From: Pseudomonas sp. UYIF39
GTDB lineage: Bacteria; Pseudomonadota; Gammaproteobacteria; Pseudomonadales; Pseudomonadaceae
Direction: 5' to 3'
NCBI RefSeq assembly: GCF_029963765.1
Contig: NZ_JALBYU010000014.1
Location: 1 to 64,000, forward strand
Length of the DNA stretch: 64,000 nt
Made by a program: the position numbers and the translations under genes. Positions 41,622 to 51,133 of the stretch are shown piece by piece. Numbering within the stretch: position 1 is the stretch's first letter; every line of letters starts with the position of its first letter. The notes below the pieces were generated by a model. It had not been told where the DNA came from and ran no database searches. It was given only the letters and a program-made list of their open reading frames with translations.

Positions 41622-44600
41622 GCCAGATCAATCGCCTGTCCAACGGCGGACGGATCGACCGCAACAAAGTGCTGAGCTTCACCTTCAACGGCCAGAGCTA
41701 CAAAGGCTTTGAAGGTGATTCCCTGGCCGCAGCCTTGTTGGCCAACGGTGTCGACATCATCGGTCGCAGCTTCAAATACTCCCGTCCGCGCGGCATCTTT
41801 GCCGCCGGTGCCGAAGAGCCGAACGCCGTGCTGCAGATCGGCGCGACCGAAGCCACGCAGATCCCGAACGTGCGCGCCACGCAGCAAGCGCTGTATCAAG
41901 GTCTGGTCGCCACCAGCACCAACGGCTGGCCGAGCGTGAACAACGACATGATGGGGATTCTCGGCAAGGTCGGCGGCAAGCTGATGCCGCCGGGCTTCTA
42001 CTACAAAACCTTCATGTACCCGCAATCGTTCTGGATGACTTACGAGAAGTACATTCGTAAGGCCGCCGGTCTTGGCCGCTCGCCGACCGAGAACGATCCG
42101 GACACCTACGACTACATGAACCAGCACTGCGACGTGCTGATCGTCGGCGGTGGCCCCGCTGGCCTGGCCGCTGCACTGGCAGCAGCCCGTAGCGGTGCGC
42201 GCGTAATCCTCGCCGATGAACAGGAAGAGTTCGGCGGCAGCCTGCTCGATTCCCGCGAAAGCCTCGACGGCAAACCGGCCGCCGAATGGGTCGCCAGCGT
42301 CATCGCCGAGCTCAAAGACACCCCGGACGTGCTGCTGTTGCCGCGCGCCACGGTCAACGGTTACCACGACCATAACTTCCTGACCATTCACGAGCGCCTG
42401 ACCGATCACCTCGGCGACCGTGCTCCGATTGGCCAGGTCCGTCAGCGCATCCACCGGGTTCGCGCCAAGCGTGTCGTGCTGGCGACCGGCGCTCACGAGC
42501 GTCCGCTGGTTTACGGCAACAACGACGTGCCGGGCAACATGCTCGCCGGCGCTGTGTCGACTTACATTCGTCGCTACGGTGTGGCACCGGGCAAAAAACT
42601 GGTGCTGTCGACCAACAACGATCACGCCTATCGCGTTGCTCTGGATTGGCTCGACGCCAGCCTGCAAGTCGTGGCCATCGCCGATGCCCGCAGCAACCCG
42701 CGTGGTGCGCTGGTTGAAGAAGCACGCGCCAAAGGCATTCGCATCCTGACCGGCAGCGCCGTGATCGAGGCCCGTGGCAGCAAGCACGTGACCGCCGCTC
42801 GCGTTGCCGCGATCGATGTCAAAGCGCACGCCGTGACCAGTCCTGGTGAGTGGCTTGAATGCGACCTGGTTGCCAGCTCCGGCGGTTACAGCCCGGTGGT
42901 TCACCTGGCGTCGCACTTGGGCGGCAAGCCGATCTGGCGTGAAGACATCCTCGGTTTCGTACCGGGCGAAGCACCGCAGAAACGCGTATGCGTCGGTGGC
43001 ATCAACGGCGTCTATGGCCTCGGCGATTCCCTGGCCGATGGTTTTGAAGGCGGCGCTCGCGCAGCCAGCGAAGCCGGTTTCAGCGTGGTCGAAGGCACCT
43101 TGCCGAAAGCCCTGAGCCGTCTGGAAGAGCCAACACTGGCGCTGTTCCAGGTTCCACACGAAAAGAACACCGCACGTGCGCCGAAGCAATTCGTCGACCT
43201 GCAAAACGACGTCACCGCAGCCGCCATCGAACTGGCGACACGCGAAGGCTTCGAGTCGGTCGAGCACGTCAAACGCTACACCGCACTGGGCTTCGGCACT
43301 GACCAGGGCAAGCTCGGCAACGTCAACGGTCTGGCCATCGCCGCCCGTTCGCTGAACGTGACCATCCCGCAGATGGGCACCACCATGTTCCGTCCGAACT
43401 ACACGCCGGTCACCTTCGGCGCTGTGGCCGGCCGTCACTGTGGGCACATCTTCGAGCCGGTGCGTTTCACCGCGCTGCATCACTGGCACGTGAAGAACGG
43501 CGCCGAGTTCGAAGACGTCGGTCAGTGGAAACGTCCGTGGTACTTCCCGAAAAACGGTGAAGACCTGCATACCGCCGTGAAACGCGAATGCAAAGCCGTG
43601 CGCGACAGCGTCGGCCTGCTGGACGCTTCGACGCTGGGCAAAATTGACATTCAGGGCCCGGATGCGCGTGAGTTCCTCAACCGCATCTACACCAACGCCT
43701 GGACCAAGCTCGACGTGGGCAAGGCGCGTTACGGCCTGATGTGCAAAGAAGACGGCATGGTCTTCGACGACGGTGTAACCGCCTGTCTCGCCGACAACCA
43801 TTTCGTGATGACCACCACCACGGGCGGCGCGGCACGCGTGCTGCAATGGCTGGAAATCTACTCCCAGACCGAATGGCCAGAGCTGAAGGTGTACTTCACT
43901 TCCGTGACGGATCACTGGGCAACCATGACCTTGTCCGGGCCGAACAGCCGCAAGCTGCTCAGCGAAGTCACCGACATCGACCTGAGCAACGAAGCTTTCC
44001 CGTTCATGACCTGGAAAGAAGGCCTGGTCGGCGGTGTGCCGGCGCGGGTGTTCCGGATTTCGTTTACCGGTGAACTGTCGTACGAAGTCAACGTGCAGGC
44101 CGACTACGCCATGGGCGTTCTGGAAAAAATCGTCGAGGCCGGCAAGCAATACAACCTGACCCCGTACGGCACCGAAACCATGCACGTGCTGCGGGCCGAG
44201 AAGGGTTTCATCATCGTCGGTCAGGACACCGACAGCTCGATGACCCCGGACGACCTGAACATGGGCTGGTGTGTCGGTCGCACCAAACCATTCTCGTGGA
44301 TTGGCTGGCGCGGCATGAACCGTGAAGACTGCGTGCGTGATCAACGTAAACAGTTGGTGGGCCTGAAGCCGATCGATCCGACCAAATGGCTGCCGGAAGG
44401 GGCGCAACTGGTGTTCAACACCAAGCAGGCGATCCCGATGACCATGGTCGGTCACGTGACCTCCAGCTACTTGCACAACTCCCTCGGCTATTCGTTTGCC
44501 ATGGGTGTGGTGAAGGGTGGCTTGAAGCGGATCGGTGAGCGCGTGTTCGCACCGCTGGCCGATGGCAGCGTGATCGAAGCGGAAATCGTTTCTTCGGTGT

Positions 44601-44635
44601 TCTTCGATCCGAAAGGCGATCGCCAGAACGTCTGA
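41618..44635 (+). CDS. soxA: Sarcosine oxidase alpha subunit
   Basis: A 1005-residue subunit, of typical length. N-terminal domain with the SFKYSRPRGI stretch (about 49-58), NAD-binding fold VLIVGGGPAGLAAALAAARS (about 172-191), and a C-terminal glycine-cleavage T-protein/folate domain (about 600-990, with GLLDASTLGKIDIQGPDARE) that binds tetrahydrofolate. It is the largest gene of the window. A lone REP unit and a 91-bp gap separate it from soxG. Confidence 0.95.
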   Translation: MSQINRLSNGGRIDRNKVLSFTFNGQSYKGFEGDSLAAALLANGVDIIGRSFKYSRPRGIFAAGAEEPNAVLQIGATEATQIPNVRATQQALYQGLVATSTNGWPSVNNDMMGILGKVGGKLMPPGFYYKTFMYPQSFWMTYEKYIRKAAGLGRSPTENDPDTYDYMNQHCDVLIVGGGPAGLAAALAAARSGARVILADEQEEFGGSLLDSRESLDGKPAAEWVASVIAELKDTPDVLLLPRATVNGYHDHNFLTIHERLTDHLGDRAPIGQVRQRIHRVRAKRVVLATGAHERPLVYGNNDVPGNMLAGAVSTYIRRYGVAPGKKLVLSTNNDHAYRVALDWLDASLQVVAIADARSNPRGALVEEARAKGIRILTGSAVIEARGSKHVTAARVAAIDVKAHAVTSPGEWLECDLVASSGGYSPVVHLASHLGGKPIWREDILGFVPGEAPQKRVCVGGINGVYGLGDSLADGFEGGARAASEAGFSVVEGTLPKALSRLEEPTLALFQVPHEKNTARAPKQFVDLQNDVTAAAIELATREGFESVEHVKRYTALGFGTDQGKLGNVNGLAIAARSLNVTIPQMGTTMFRPNYTPVTFGAVAGRHCGHIFEPVRFTALHHWHVKNGAEFEDVGQWKRPWYFPKNGEDLHTAVKRECKAVRDSVGLLDASTLGKIDIQGPDAREFLNRIYTNAWTKLDVGKARYGLMCKEDGMVFDDGVTACLADNHFVMTTTTGGAARVLQWLEIYSQTEWPELKVYFTSVTDHWATMTLSGPNSRKLLSEVTDIDLSNEAFPFMTWKEGLVGGVPARVFRISFTGELSYEVNVQADYAMGVLEKIVEAGKQYNLTPYGTETMHVLRAEKGFIIVGQDTDSSMTPDDLNMGWCVGRTKPFSWIGWRGMNREDCVRDQRKQLVGLKPIDPTKWLPEGAQLVFNTKQAIPMTMVGHVTSSYLHNSLGYSFAMGVVKGGLKRIGERVFAPLADGSVIEAEIVSSVFFDPKGDRQNV

Positions 44636-44645
44636 CACAGCGATT

Positions 44646-44696
44646 CCCTGTGGGAGCGAGCTTGCTCGCGATGGCGGCAACGCTGCTTCCACAGGG
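44646..44696. repeat. Single REP unit between soxA and soxG
   Basis: CCCTGTGGGAGCGAGCTTGCTCGCGATGGCGGC with a short inverted end (TTCCACAGGG). It is a shortened or solitary copy inside the operon. Confidence 0.75.
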
Positions 44697-44726
44697 AGTA
44701 CAAAAAGAATTCAGGACAGGTGCTTT

Positions 44727-45359
44727 ATGACCGCAGCCAATGTTTACCAACAACGCCCAACCACTGGGGCCAAGGCCGAGTCGTCGCTGCATCACGCAGG
44801 CCTGCCAAGCCTGGTGGGCAAGGGCCGTAAAAGCGCCGGCGTGATCGTGCGTGAGAAAAAACTCCTCGGCCACCTGACCATTCGTGGCGATGGTCACGAT
44901 GCTGCCTTCGCTGCCGGTGTGCACAAAGCCCTCGGTATCGAATTGCCGGGTGCGCTGACCGTCGTCGTCAAAGGCGAAACCAGCCTGCAATGGATGGGGC
45001 CGGATGAATGGCTGCTGATCGTGCCGACTGGTGAAGAATTTGCCTCCGAGCAGAAACTGCGTAAAGCGCTGGGCGATCTGCACATCGCGATCACCAACGT
45101 CAGCGGCGGCCAGCAGCTCCTCGAACTGAGCGGCCCGAATGTGCGCCAGGTGCTGATGAAGTCCACCAGCTACGACGTGCACCCCAACAGCTTCCCGGTC
45201 GGCAAGGCTGTGGGAACCGTGTTTGCCAAGTCGCAACTGGTGATCCGCCATACCGCCGAAGACACTTGGGAACTGCTGATTCGTCGCAGCTTCTCGGATT
45301 ACTGGTGGTTGTGGTTGCAGGATGCGGCCGCTGAATATGGGCTTAGCGTCCAGGCGTAA
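44727..45359 (+). CDS. soxG: Sarcosine oxidase gamma subunit
   Basis: A 210-residue gamma subunit, folate-domain related (QWMGPDEWLLIVPTGEE about 90-106; SGGQQLLELSGPNVRQVLMK about 126-145). The start at 44727 (MTAANVYQQRPTT) follows a GGACAGG. It completes the heterotetramer and precedes purU. Confidence 0.92.
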   Translation: MTAANVYQQRPTTGAKAESSLHHAGLPSLVGKGRKSAGVIVREKKLLGHLTIRGDGHDAAFAAGVHKALGIELPGALTVVVKGETSLQWMGPDEWLLIVPTGEEFASEQKLRKALGDLHIAITNVSGGQQLLELSGPNVRQVLMKSTSYDVHPNSFPVGKAVGTVFAKSQLVIRHTAEDTWELLIRRSFSDYWWLWLQDAAAEYGLSVQA

Positions 45360-45373
45360 TGATCGTTCCCAAC

Positions 45374-45403
45374 TGTGGCGAGGGGATAAATCCCCTCGCC
45401 ACA
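45374..45403. repeat. REP hairpin between soxG and purU
   Basis: TGTGGCGAGGGGA and TCCCCTCGCCACA form a perfect 13-bp stem with a 4-nt loop. It is a solitary REP and may damp read-through into purU. Confidence 0.8.
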
Positions 45404-45446
45404 GAGTTCTCTCTGATCACGATGTTGCAGCAGGAGTCACCGCACT

Positions 45447-46304
45447 ATGAGCCGCGCCCCAGACACATGGATTCTGACCGCCGACTGCCCAAGCGTTCTC
45501 GGCACCGTGGACGCGGTGACCCGCTTTCTGTTCGAGCAGGGCTGCTACGTCACCGAGCACCATTCCTTCGATGATCGGCTTTCGGGCCGTTTTTTCATTC
45601 GTGTGGAATTTCGTCAGCCCGCCGGCTTCGACGAACAAGCCTTCCGCGCTGGTTTGGCCGAACGTGGTCAAGCCTTTGGCATGGTCTTCGAGCTGACCGA
45701 GCCGAACTATCGGCCAAAAGTTGTGATCATGGTTTCCAAGGCCGATCACTGCCTCAACGATTTGCTCTACCGCCAGCGCATCGGCCAATTGTCGATGGAC
45801 GTGGCCGCCGTGGTTTCCAACCACCCGGACCTCAAGCCGTTGGCGGACTGGCACCAGATTCCGTACTACCACTTCCCGTTGGACCCGAACGACAAACCGT
45901 CCCAGGAGCGTCAGGTCTGGCAGGTGATCGAAGAGTCCGGCGCCGAACTGGTGATCCTTGCTCGTTACATGCAAGTCCTGTCGCCCGAGCTGTGCCGCAA
46001 ACTCGACGGCAAGGCGATCAACATCCATCACTCCCTGCTGCCGGGTTTCAAGGGCGCCAAGCCCTATCACCAGGCCTACAACAAGGGCGTGAAACTGGTC
46101 GGCGCCACGGCGCACTACATCAACAACGACCTGGACGAAGGCCCGATCATCGCCCAGGGCGTAGAAGCCGTGGACCACAGTCATTACCCGGAAGATTTGA
46201 TCGCCAAAGGGCGGGATATCGAAGGGCTGACCCTGGCACGGGCTGTTGGTTATCACATTGAACGACGAGTGTTTTTGAACGCGAACAGAACGGTTGTTCT
46301 TTAA
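45447..46304 (+). CDS. purU: Formyltetrahydrofolate deformylase
   Basis: Hydrolyses 10-formyl-THF to formate and THF, returning folate used by sarcosine oxidase. The 285-residue protein has an N-terminal ACT domain (about 1-85; LTADCPSVLGTVDAVTRFLF) and a C-terminal formyltransferase-type domain with the catalytic HHSLLPGFKGAKPYHQAY (about 194-211) and DLDEGPIIAQG (about 230-240). In P. aeruginosa this is the second purU copy, placed after soxG. Confidence 0.93.
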   Translation: MSRAPDTWILTADCPSVLGTVDAVTRFLFEQGCYVTEHHSFDDRLSGRFFIRVEFRQPAGFDEQAFRAGLAERGQAFGMVFELTEPNYRPKVVIMVSKADHCLNDLLYRQRIGQLSMDVAAVVSNHPDLKPLADWHQIPYYHFPLDPNDKPSQERQVWQVIEESGAELVILARYMQVLSPELCRKLDGKAINIHHSLLPGFKGAKPYHQAYNKGVKLVGATAHYINNDLDEGPIIAQGVEAVDHSHYPEDLIAKGRDIEGLTLARAVGYHIERRVFLNANRTVVL

Positions 46305-46391
46305 CTGCCAAAGTGATCTACCCGAGCAATCAACGCGCCGCCGATCCATGGCGACGCGACCGCTACATAAAAACAACAGCGAGGTGAAAGC

Positions 46392-47591
46392 ATGTCCGGT
46401 AATCGTGGTGTCGTGTATCTCGGCAACGGCCAGGTCGAAATACAGAAAATCGACTATCCAAAAATGCAGGACCCGCGCGGCAGGAAGATTAATCACGCTG
46501 TCATCCTGCGCGTAGTGTCCACCAATATCTGTGGTTCCGATCAGCACATGGTGCGCGGTCGTACCACGGCTCAAACCGGTCTGGTACTGGGTCACGAAAT
46601 CACCGGTGAAGTGATCGAGAAGGGCAGCGACGTCGAGAACCTGCAAATCGGCGACCTGGTGTCCGTTCCGTTCAACGTCGCTTGCGGACGCTGCCGTTCC
46701 TGCAAGGAAATGCACACCGGTGTTTGCCTGAGCGTTAACCCGGCGCGTCCGGGCGGTGCTTACGGTTATGTCGACATGGGCGACTGGACTGGCGGTCAGG
46801 CTGAATACGCGATGGTGCCGTATGCCGACTTCAACCTGCTGAAACTTCCGGACCGCGATCGCGCAATGGAAAAAATCCGTGACCTGACCTGCCTCTCCGA
46901 CATCCTGCCGACCGGTTACCACGGCGCAGTGACGGCCGGCGTCGGCCCAGGCAGCACCGTCTACATCGCCGGTGCCGGTCCTGTCGGTCTGGCCGCCGCC
47001 GCTTCCGCTCGCCTGTTGGGCGCGGCGGTGGTGATCATCGGTGACGTCAACACCGTCCGCCTGGCGCACGCCAAGGCTCAGGGTTTCGAAATTGCCGACC
47101 TGTCCCTGGACACCCCGCTGCACGAACAGATCGCTGCACTGCTGGGCGAGCCAGAAGTGGATTGCGCCGTCGACGCCGTAGGCTTCGAAGCGCGCGGTCA
47201 TGGCCATGACGGCGTGAAACACGAGGCTCCGGCTACCGTGCTCAACTCCCTTATGGGCGTTGTTCGCGTGGCGGGCAAAATCGGTATCCCTGGCCTGTAC
47301 GTGACTGAAGATCCGGGTGCAGTCGACGCCGCCGCGAAGATGGGCAGCCTGAGCATCCGCTTCGGTCTGGGCTGGGCCAAATCCCACAGCTTCCACACTG
47401 GCCAGACGCCAGTGATGAAGTACAACCGCCAGCTGATGCAGGCGATCATGTGGGACCGTATCCATATTGCCGACATCGTTGGCGTGGAAGTCATCAGCCT
47501 GGATGACGCGCCACGTGGTTATGGCGAGTTCGACGCGGGCGTGCCGAAGAAGTTTGTGATCGATCCGCACAAACTGTTCAGCGCAGCGTAA
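46392..47591 (+). CDS. fdhA: Glutathione-independent formaldehyde dehydrogenase
   Basis: A zinc, NAD+-linked oxidation of formaldehyde (from betaine and sarcosine demethylation) to formate. The 399-residue medium-chain dehydrogenase has catalytic-zinc residues in NICGSDQHMVRG (about 45-56) and GHEITGEV, structural-zinc cysteines CGRCRSCKEMHTGVC (about 98-112), and the nucleotide fold YIAGAGPVGLAAAASARLLG (about 192-211). It closes the pathway with a strong terminator after it. Confidence 0.95.
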   Translation: MSGNRGVVYLGNGQVEIQKIDYPKMQDPRGRKINHAVILRVVSTNICGSDQHMVRGRTTAQTGLVLGHEITGEVIEKGSDVENLQIGDLVSVPFNVACGRCRSCKEMHTGVCLSVNPARPGGAYGYVDMGDWTGGQAEYAMVPYADFNLLKLPDRDRAMEKIRDLTCLSDILPTGYHGAVTAGVGPGSTVYIAGAGPVGLAAAASARLLGAAVVIIGDVNTVRLAHAKAQGFEIADLSLDTPLHEQIAALLGEPEVDCAVDAVGFEARGHGHDGVKHEAPATVLNSLMGVVRVAGKIGIPGLYVTEDPGAVDAAAKMGSLSIRFGLGWAKSHSFHTGQTPVMKYNRQLMQAIMWDRIHIADIVGVEVISLDDAPRGYGEFDAGVPKKFVIDPHKLFSAA

Positions 47592-47606
47592 GGCTTCACG
47601 CAAAGC

Positions 47607-47637
47607 AAAACGGCGACCCTCGGGTCGCCGTTTTTTA
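47607..47637 (+). terminator. Intrinsic terminator after fdhA
   Basis: CGGCGACC-CTCG-GGTCGCCG, an 8-bp stem followed by TTTTTT. It also has an A-run 5', so it could serve the convergent anti-sigma gene. Confidence 0.9.
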
Positions 47638-47652
47638 TGGCTGGATCGATCA

Positions 47653-48327
47653 TTAAAGGGCTGCCAACGCCCCTTGATACAACACCGGCCCAGTCGGTTG
47701 CCCCGTAGGCGAACCGCCCTTCGGCTCAAGGCTCACCGCCAGCGCAATCGGCTTGCCGATCAGCGTCTTCTGCGCATTGCTCAACTCTACGCGTCCCTTA
47801 CCGTCAGCCGGAATCACACCAAGGGAAATCGGCTTGCCATCCGCCGGAATCGCCCACAACTCCAGACTTCGCCCCGGATCAACCGCCGCCAGAGTCAGGG
47901 GCTCGACCTTCAGGTAGTTCTCGTGCGCTTCAACCTTTAGCGCCGGTTGCGCGTCGGCCGTCAGCAGCGTGGCACTGTAACGCGCGCTGTCGCGGTTATA
48001 GATCACACCCAGCGTCACGGCGATCACCAGCGAGCAAACTGCAGCCGTCACTCGCAACCAGCTCCAGAGTCGACGTTTTTCCGGCATGTGCAGCAGTTGA
48101 GGTTCGATTCGCGCGGTGATGCCTTCCCACACCCGTTCCGGCACTGGCTGCTCGGGCAGCGCTTCGGTCAAACTGACCAGGCTTTGCTGCCACTGCGCCA
48201 GTTCCGCGCGCAATGCTGCGTCTTCCAGCAACAACTGTTCGAAACGCCGACGAGCAGCAGAAGGCATCAAGCCAATGGCGTAATCGGCGGCGAGGGCGCG
48301 GCGCAGGGTCGGGGTTTGATAGTTCAT
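47653..48327 (-). CDS. RskA-type anti-sigma factor
   Basis: A 224-residue membrane anti-sigma factor. The cytoplasmic N-terminal part (about 1-85) should bind the sigma factor; a single membrane helix follows (about 87-108, SWLRVTAAVCSLVIAVTLGV), then a periplasmic anti-sigma-K-type domain (SLELWAIPADGKPISLGVIP about 153-172). The ATG overlaps the sigma gene stop by 4 nt. Activation probably needs regulated proteolysis; the signal is unknown. Confidence 0.85.
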   Translation of the reverse strand: MNYQTPTLRRALAADYAIGLMPSAARRRFEQLLLEDAALRAELAQWQQSLVSLTEALPEQPVPERVWEGITARIEPQLLHMPEKRRLWSWLRVTAAVCSLVIAVTLGVIYNRDSARYSATLLTADAQPALKVEAHENYLKVEPLTLAAVDPGRSLELWAIPADGKPISLGVIPADGKGRVELSNAQKTLIGKPIALAVSLEPKGGSPTGQPTGPVLYQGALAAL

Positions 48328-48959
48328 GATTCAAGGCACCTGCGCAGTCGCTCCATACCGCGGCGGATCCAGGATTTCACCGAGCCCAACGGCGCGGCCA
48401 GGTGATCGGCGAGTTCAGAGCAGGACAACCCCTGAAAGTAAGCCACGGTGATCGATTGACGCTGCATACCTTCAAGGCTTTCCAGGCAGCGGTTCAAGGC
48501 GTTGGCCTCACGGGCACTGCTGAGCTGTTCGTGGGCCGATGGGCTTTCATCCACCAGCGCCTGTTCTTCAAGGTCGCTTAACGGCCGGTCGCGGTGTTTG
48601 CGCAACTGATCGATGGCCTGATGACGGGTGATGTTGATCATCCAGGTCAGCGGCGCCGACAAATGCGCCTCATAGCGCGAGGCGTTGTTCCAGATGCGTA
48701 CGAAGCTTTCCTGCAGCACTTCTTCAGCCAGGTCCGGTCGCCCCATGCAACGCAGCGCTACGCCATGCAGCCGTGGGCCGACGCTACGGTAAAGCGTCTC
48801 GAAAGCGCGGCGGTCGCCCAGTGAACACTGGGCCAGAAGCTGCCTGAGCTGATCGGCGTCGGCGGTGGGAATAGCAGTTCTCCAGGCAATCGAGGTGGGC
48901 TGTGTGAGGTGCCGGTTGCAGGCAGAGGTTAGTTCACTGTGCGCGGTTGTTCCATTCAC
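48324..48959 (-). CDS. ECF-family RNA polymerase sigma factor (SigK-like)
   Basis: A 211-residue group-4 sigma factor with region 2 (AFETLYRSVGPRLHGVALRC about 52-71; LAEEVLQESFVRIWNNASRY about 77-96) and region 4 (QRQSITVAYFQGLSCSELAD about 167-186). The start is GTG at 48959 with GAGGTGA about 8 nt upstream. Gene order fasciclin, sigma, RskA on one strand resembles the SigK-RskA-MPT70/83 set of mycobacteria, so the fasciclin gene is the likely target. This is inference from order and families. Confidence 0.88.
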   Translation of the reverse strand: MNGTTAHSELTSACNRHLTQPTSIAWRTAIPTADADQLRQLLAQCSLGDRRAFETLYRSVGPRLHGVALRCMGRPDLAEEVLQESFVRIWNNASRYEAHLSAPLTWMINITRHQAIDQLRKHRDRPLSDLEEQALVDESPSAHEQLSSAREANALNRCLESLEGMQRQSITVAYFQGLSCSELADHLAAPLGSVKSWIRRGMERLRRCLES

Positions 48960-48972
48960 GGGCGGTCACCTC

Positions 48973-49005
48973 GGAAAACTGCCGACCCCGATGCGCAGGG
49001 TCGGC
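48973..49005 (-). terminator. Terminator after the fasciclin gene
   Basis: GCCGACCC and GGGTCGGC form an 8-bp stem followed on the minus strand by AGTTTTCC. It separates the fasciclin gene from the sigma gene. Confidence 0.75.
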
Positions 49006-49013
49006 GGCATCCT

Positions 49014-49604
49014 TCAGCTTTTCGGCATCAGTACTTTGTCGATGACCTGAATTACGCCGTTGGACTGGTACACGTCATAGGTGGTGATGTCGGCGACGTC
49101 ACCTTTTTCATCCTTGATCGTGATGTTGTGCGGGCCGTTCATCATCGCCCACAGCTTGCCGCCTGCGACGGTGGTCAGTTCGGCCTTGCCGCCACCGGCC
49201 TTGATCTTCTCGGCCAGGGTCATCATGTCGAGTTTCCCGGCGACCACGTGGTAGGTGAGGACGTGAGTCAGGGTCGCCTTGTTGGCGGGTTGGAGCAGGG
49301 TATCGACAGTGCCGGCCGGCAGCGCAGCGAAGGCCGAGTTGACCGGGGCGAACACGGTGAACGGGCCTTTGCCCTTGAGGGTATCCACCAGGCCAGCGGC
49401 TTTCACGGCGGCGACGAGGGTGGTGTGGTCGGCGGAGTTCACCGCGTTATCGATGATGTCCTTGCTCGGCATCATGCTCTGGCCGCCGACGATGACCGCG
49501 TGGCTCGTGTCTGCCGCTTGCACGGTGTTCATGGCGAATCCGCCGCCAAGGGCCAGGGTCAGCAGGCTGGCAATCAACGGCGTTTTGATCGAAGTGCATT
49601 TCAT
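49014..49604 (-). CDS. Secreted fasciclin-domain protein
   Basis: A 196-residue exported protein with a signal peptide (about 1-30, ending near VQAADTSHA) and one fasciclin (FAS1) domain (about 45-195; FTVFAPVNSAFAALPAGTVD about 102-121, the H1/H2 boxes, and VIDKVLMPKS at the end). FAS1 domains mediate adhesion; here it may be cell-surface or periplasmic. It is next to an ECF sigma/anti-sigma pair and is probably their target. Confidence 0.9.
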   Translation of the reverse strand: MKCTSIKTPLIASLLTLALGGGFAMNTVQAADTSHAVIVGGQSMMPSKDIIDNAVNSADHTTLVAAVKAAGLVDTLKGKGPFTVFAPVNSAFAALPAGTVDTLLQPANKATLTHVLTYHVVAGKLDMMTLAEKIKAGGGKAELTTVAGGKLWAMMNGPHNITIKDEKGDVADITTYDVYQSNGVIQVIDKVLMPKS

Positions 49605-49819
49605 GGTGATGATCCTCGTGAAGGGAATCGGCCAGGAGTGTCTGTCCGTGCTTGATATACGCGGGCGGGGCCAGACTGGATGCAGCGTCGGTCAATTCTT
49701 TTTCGACTGTTCGTCAGGGGCTCGCCAAGGCTGGGAACAATCCCCTTGGATACCAGTCCAAAACAGGATTTTTCGCCGCCCATTGCCGGGCGGTTTTCAT
49801 GGCCCCTGAGGATGTCTGG

Positions 49820-50371
49820 ATGAAGATTTCACGCGGTTTTGCACTGGCTTCGCTGATGTGTCTGGCGGCCAGTCCGGTCTTTGCTCAGTTCAACCTGTTC
49901 GATGCGGCCAATGCCATCTCCGGCACGCAGGACGATGACGCCGCCGCGCCCGCGTCGACCGCGCAGACGGCCGATCTGCTGAGTGCGCTCAGCCAATTGA
50001 ACGTGACGTCACAACAAGCCATTGGCGGTGCCGGGGCGATGCTCGGTCTGGCGAAGAATCAATTGAGTTCGACCGACTACTCGGAGTTGGCCAAAAGCGT
50101 GCCCGGAATCGACTTACTGTCCGGTGGCGGTGGACTGGGCGTCCTCAGCGGCTTGCTTGGCTCGTCCGGTACAACGGCAGGTCTGGACAACGTCCTGGGC
50201 AACGTAAATAACGCCAACGACCTGAACAGTGCCTTCAGCGCATTGGGCATGGACACCAGCATGATCGGCCTGTTTGCCCCCGTGCTTCTGCAATTTTTCG
50301 GTCAGCAGGGCGTCGGCGGTTCGCTGCTGACAAACCTGGGCGGGATCTGGGGCGCAGGCACCGGTACCTGA
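49820..50371 (+). CDS. DUF2780-family exported protein
   Basis: A 183-residue protein with a signal peptide (MKISRGFALASLMCLAASPVF, cleavage near AQFNLFD). The mature part is low-complexity, rich in Gly, Leu, Ser and Asn (VPGIDLLSGGGGLGVLSGLL about 94-113; FAPVLLQFFGQQGVGGSLL near the C terminus), matching the DUF2780 family. Function unknown. The ATG at 49820 is chosen because it starts the signal peptide; the frame is open further upstream. Confidence 0.78.
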   Translation: MKISRGFALASLMCLAASPVFAQFNLFDAANAISGTQDDDAAAPASTAQTADLLSALSQLNVTSQQAIGGAGAMLGLAKNQLSSTDYSELAKSVPGIDLLSGGGGLGVLSGLLGSSGTTAGLDNVLGNVNNANDLNSAFSALGMDTSMIGLFAPVLLQFFGQQGVGGSLLTNLGGIWGAGTGT

Positions 50372-50552
50372 TTCAGCGGCGCTCGGCGCGCAACGCGTCG
50401 ATGCGCTCAGGCGATAGGCCAAATCGGTGACGACGAATGTTTCACCTTTTAACCGCTAACCTCTCTACACCGATCGCCACGCAGAGCCTGGGAACGATCT
50501 ACTCAACAACGGTCTAAAATCCCGCCGCCCACTTCTCAAGGAAGCCCATTAC

Positions 50553-51059
50553 GTGAAATCCCTCCTTGCACTGCTTTCCCTCGTGGCCCTGCCGGTCCTG
50601 GCCGCTGAGCCGACCCTGTACGGGCGCTACGAATACATCGCGCTGCCGGAAATCGGTGGCGAAGTCCTCAAGGCCAAGATGGACACCGGCGCCCTGACCG
50701 CGTCGCTCTCGGCCAAAGACATCGAAACCTTTACCCGTGACGGCGACGAGTGGGTGCGTTTCCGCCTCGCCACCAAAGGCGCGAGCAACAAGGTCTACGA
50801 ACACAAGGTCGCGCGGATCAGCAAGATCAAGACCCGCTCCGAAGAAGACGATGATGACAAGGAAGCCGTCGCACCCACCAAACGTCCGGTGGTCGATCTG
50901 GAACTGTGCCTGGGCAACGTCAAGCGCACCGTGGAGGTCAACCTCACCGACCGCAGCAGCTTTAACTACCCTTTGTTGATCGGTGCCAAAGCCTTGCGTG
51001 AGTTCGGCGCGGCAGTGAACCCGGCACGGCGCTTTACGGCGGACAAACCCGACTGCTGA
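50553..51059 (+). CDS. RimK-linked zinc-protease-type (DUF785/retropepsin-like) protein
   Basis: A 168-residue protein with a signal peptide (MKSLLALLSLVALPVLA) and a retropepsin-like motif, AKMDTGALTASLSA (about 41-54, one DTG), of the ATP-dependent zinc protease/PF05618 family. The middle holds an acidic stretch, EEDDDDKEA. Periplasmic. The name protease comes from the family; activity is not shown. Confidence 0.82.
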   Translation: MKSLLALLSLVALPVLAAEPTLYGRYEYIALPEIGGEVLKAKMDTGALTASLSAKDIETFTRDGDEWVRFRLATKGASNKVYEHKVARISKIKTRSEEDDDDKEAVAPTKRPVVDLELCLGNVKRTVEVNLTDRSSFNYPLLIGAKALREFGAAVNPARRFTADKPDC

Positions 51060-51133
51060 TTTCAAGTGGTCTCATTGACGTGACGTGAGCCTTGGGGCAC
51101 CGTTCGCCCACTTAACTCCCGGGCTCGGACGCC

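Noticed and set aside
41537..44692. 1051-codon open frame opposite soxA
   Set aside because: Antisense shadow of soxA; no recognised motif, composition biased.
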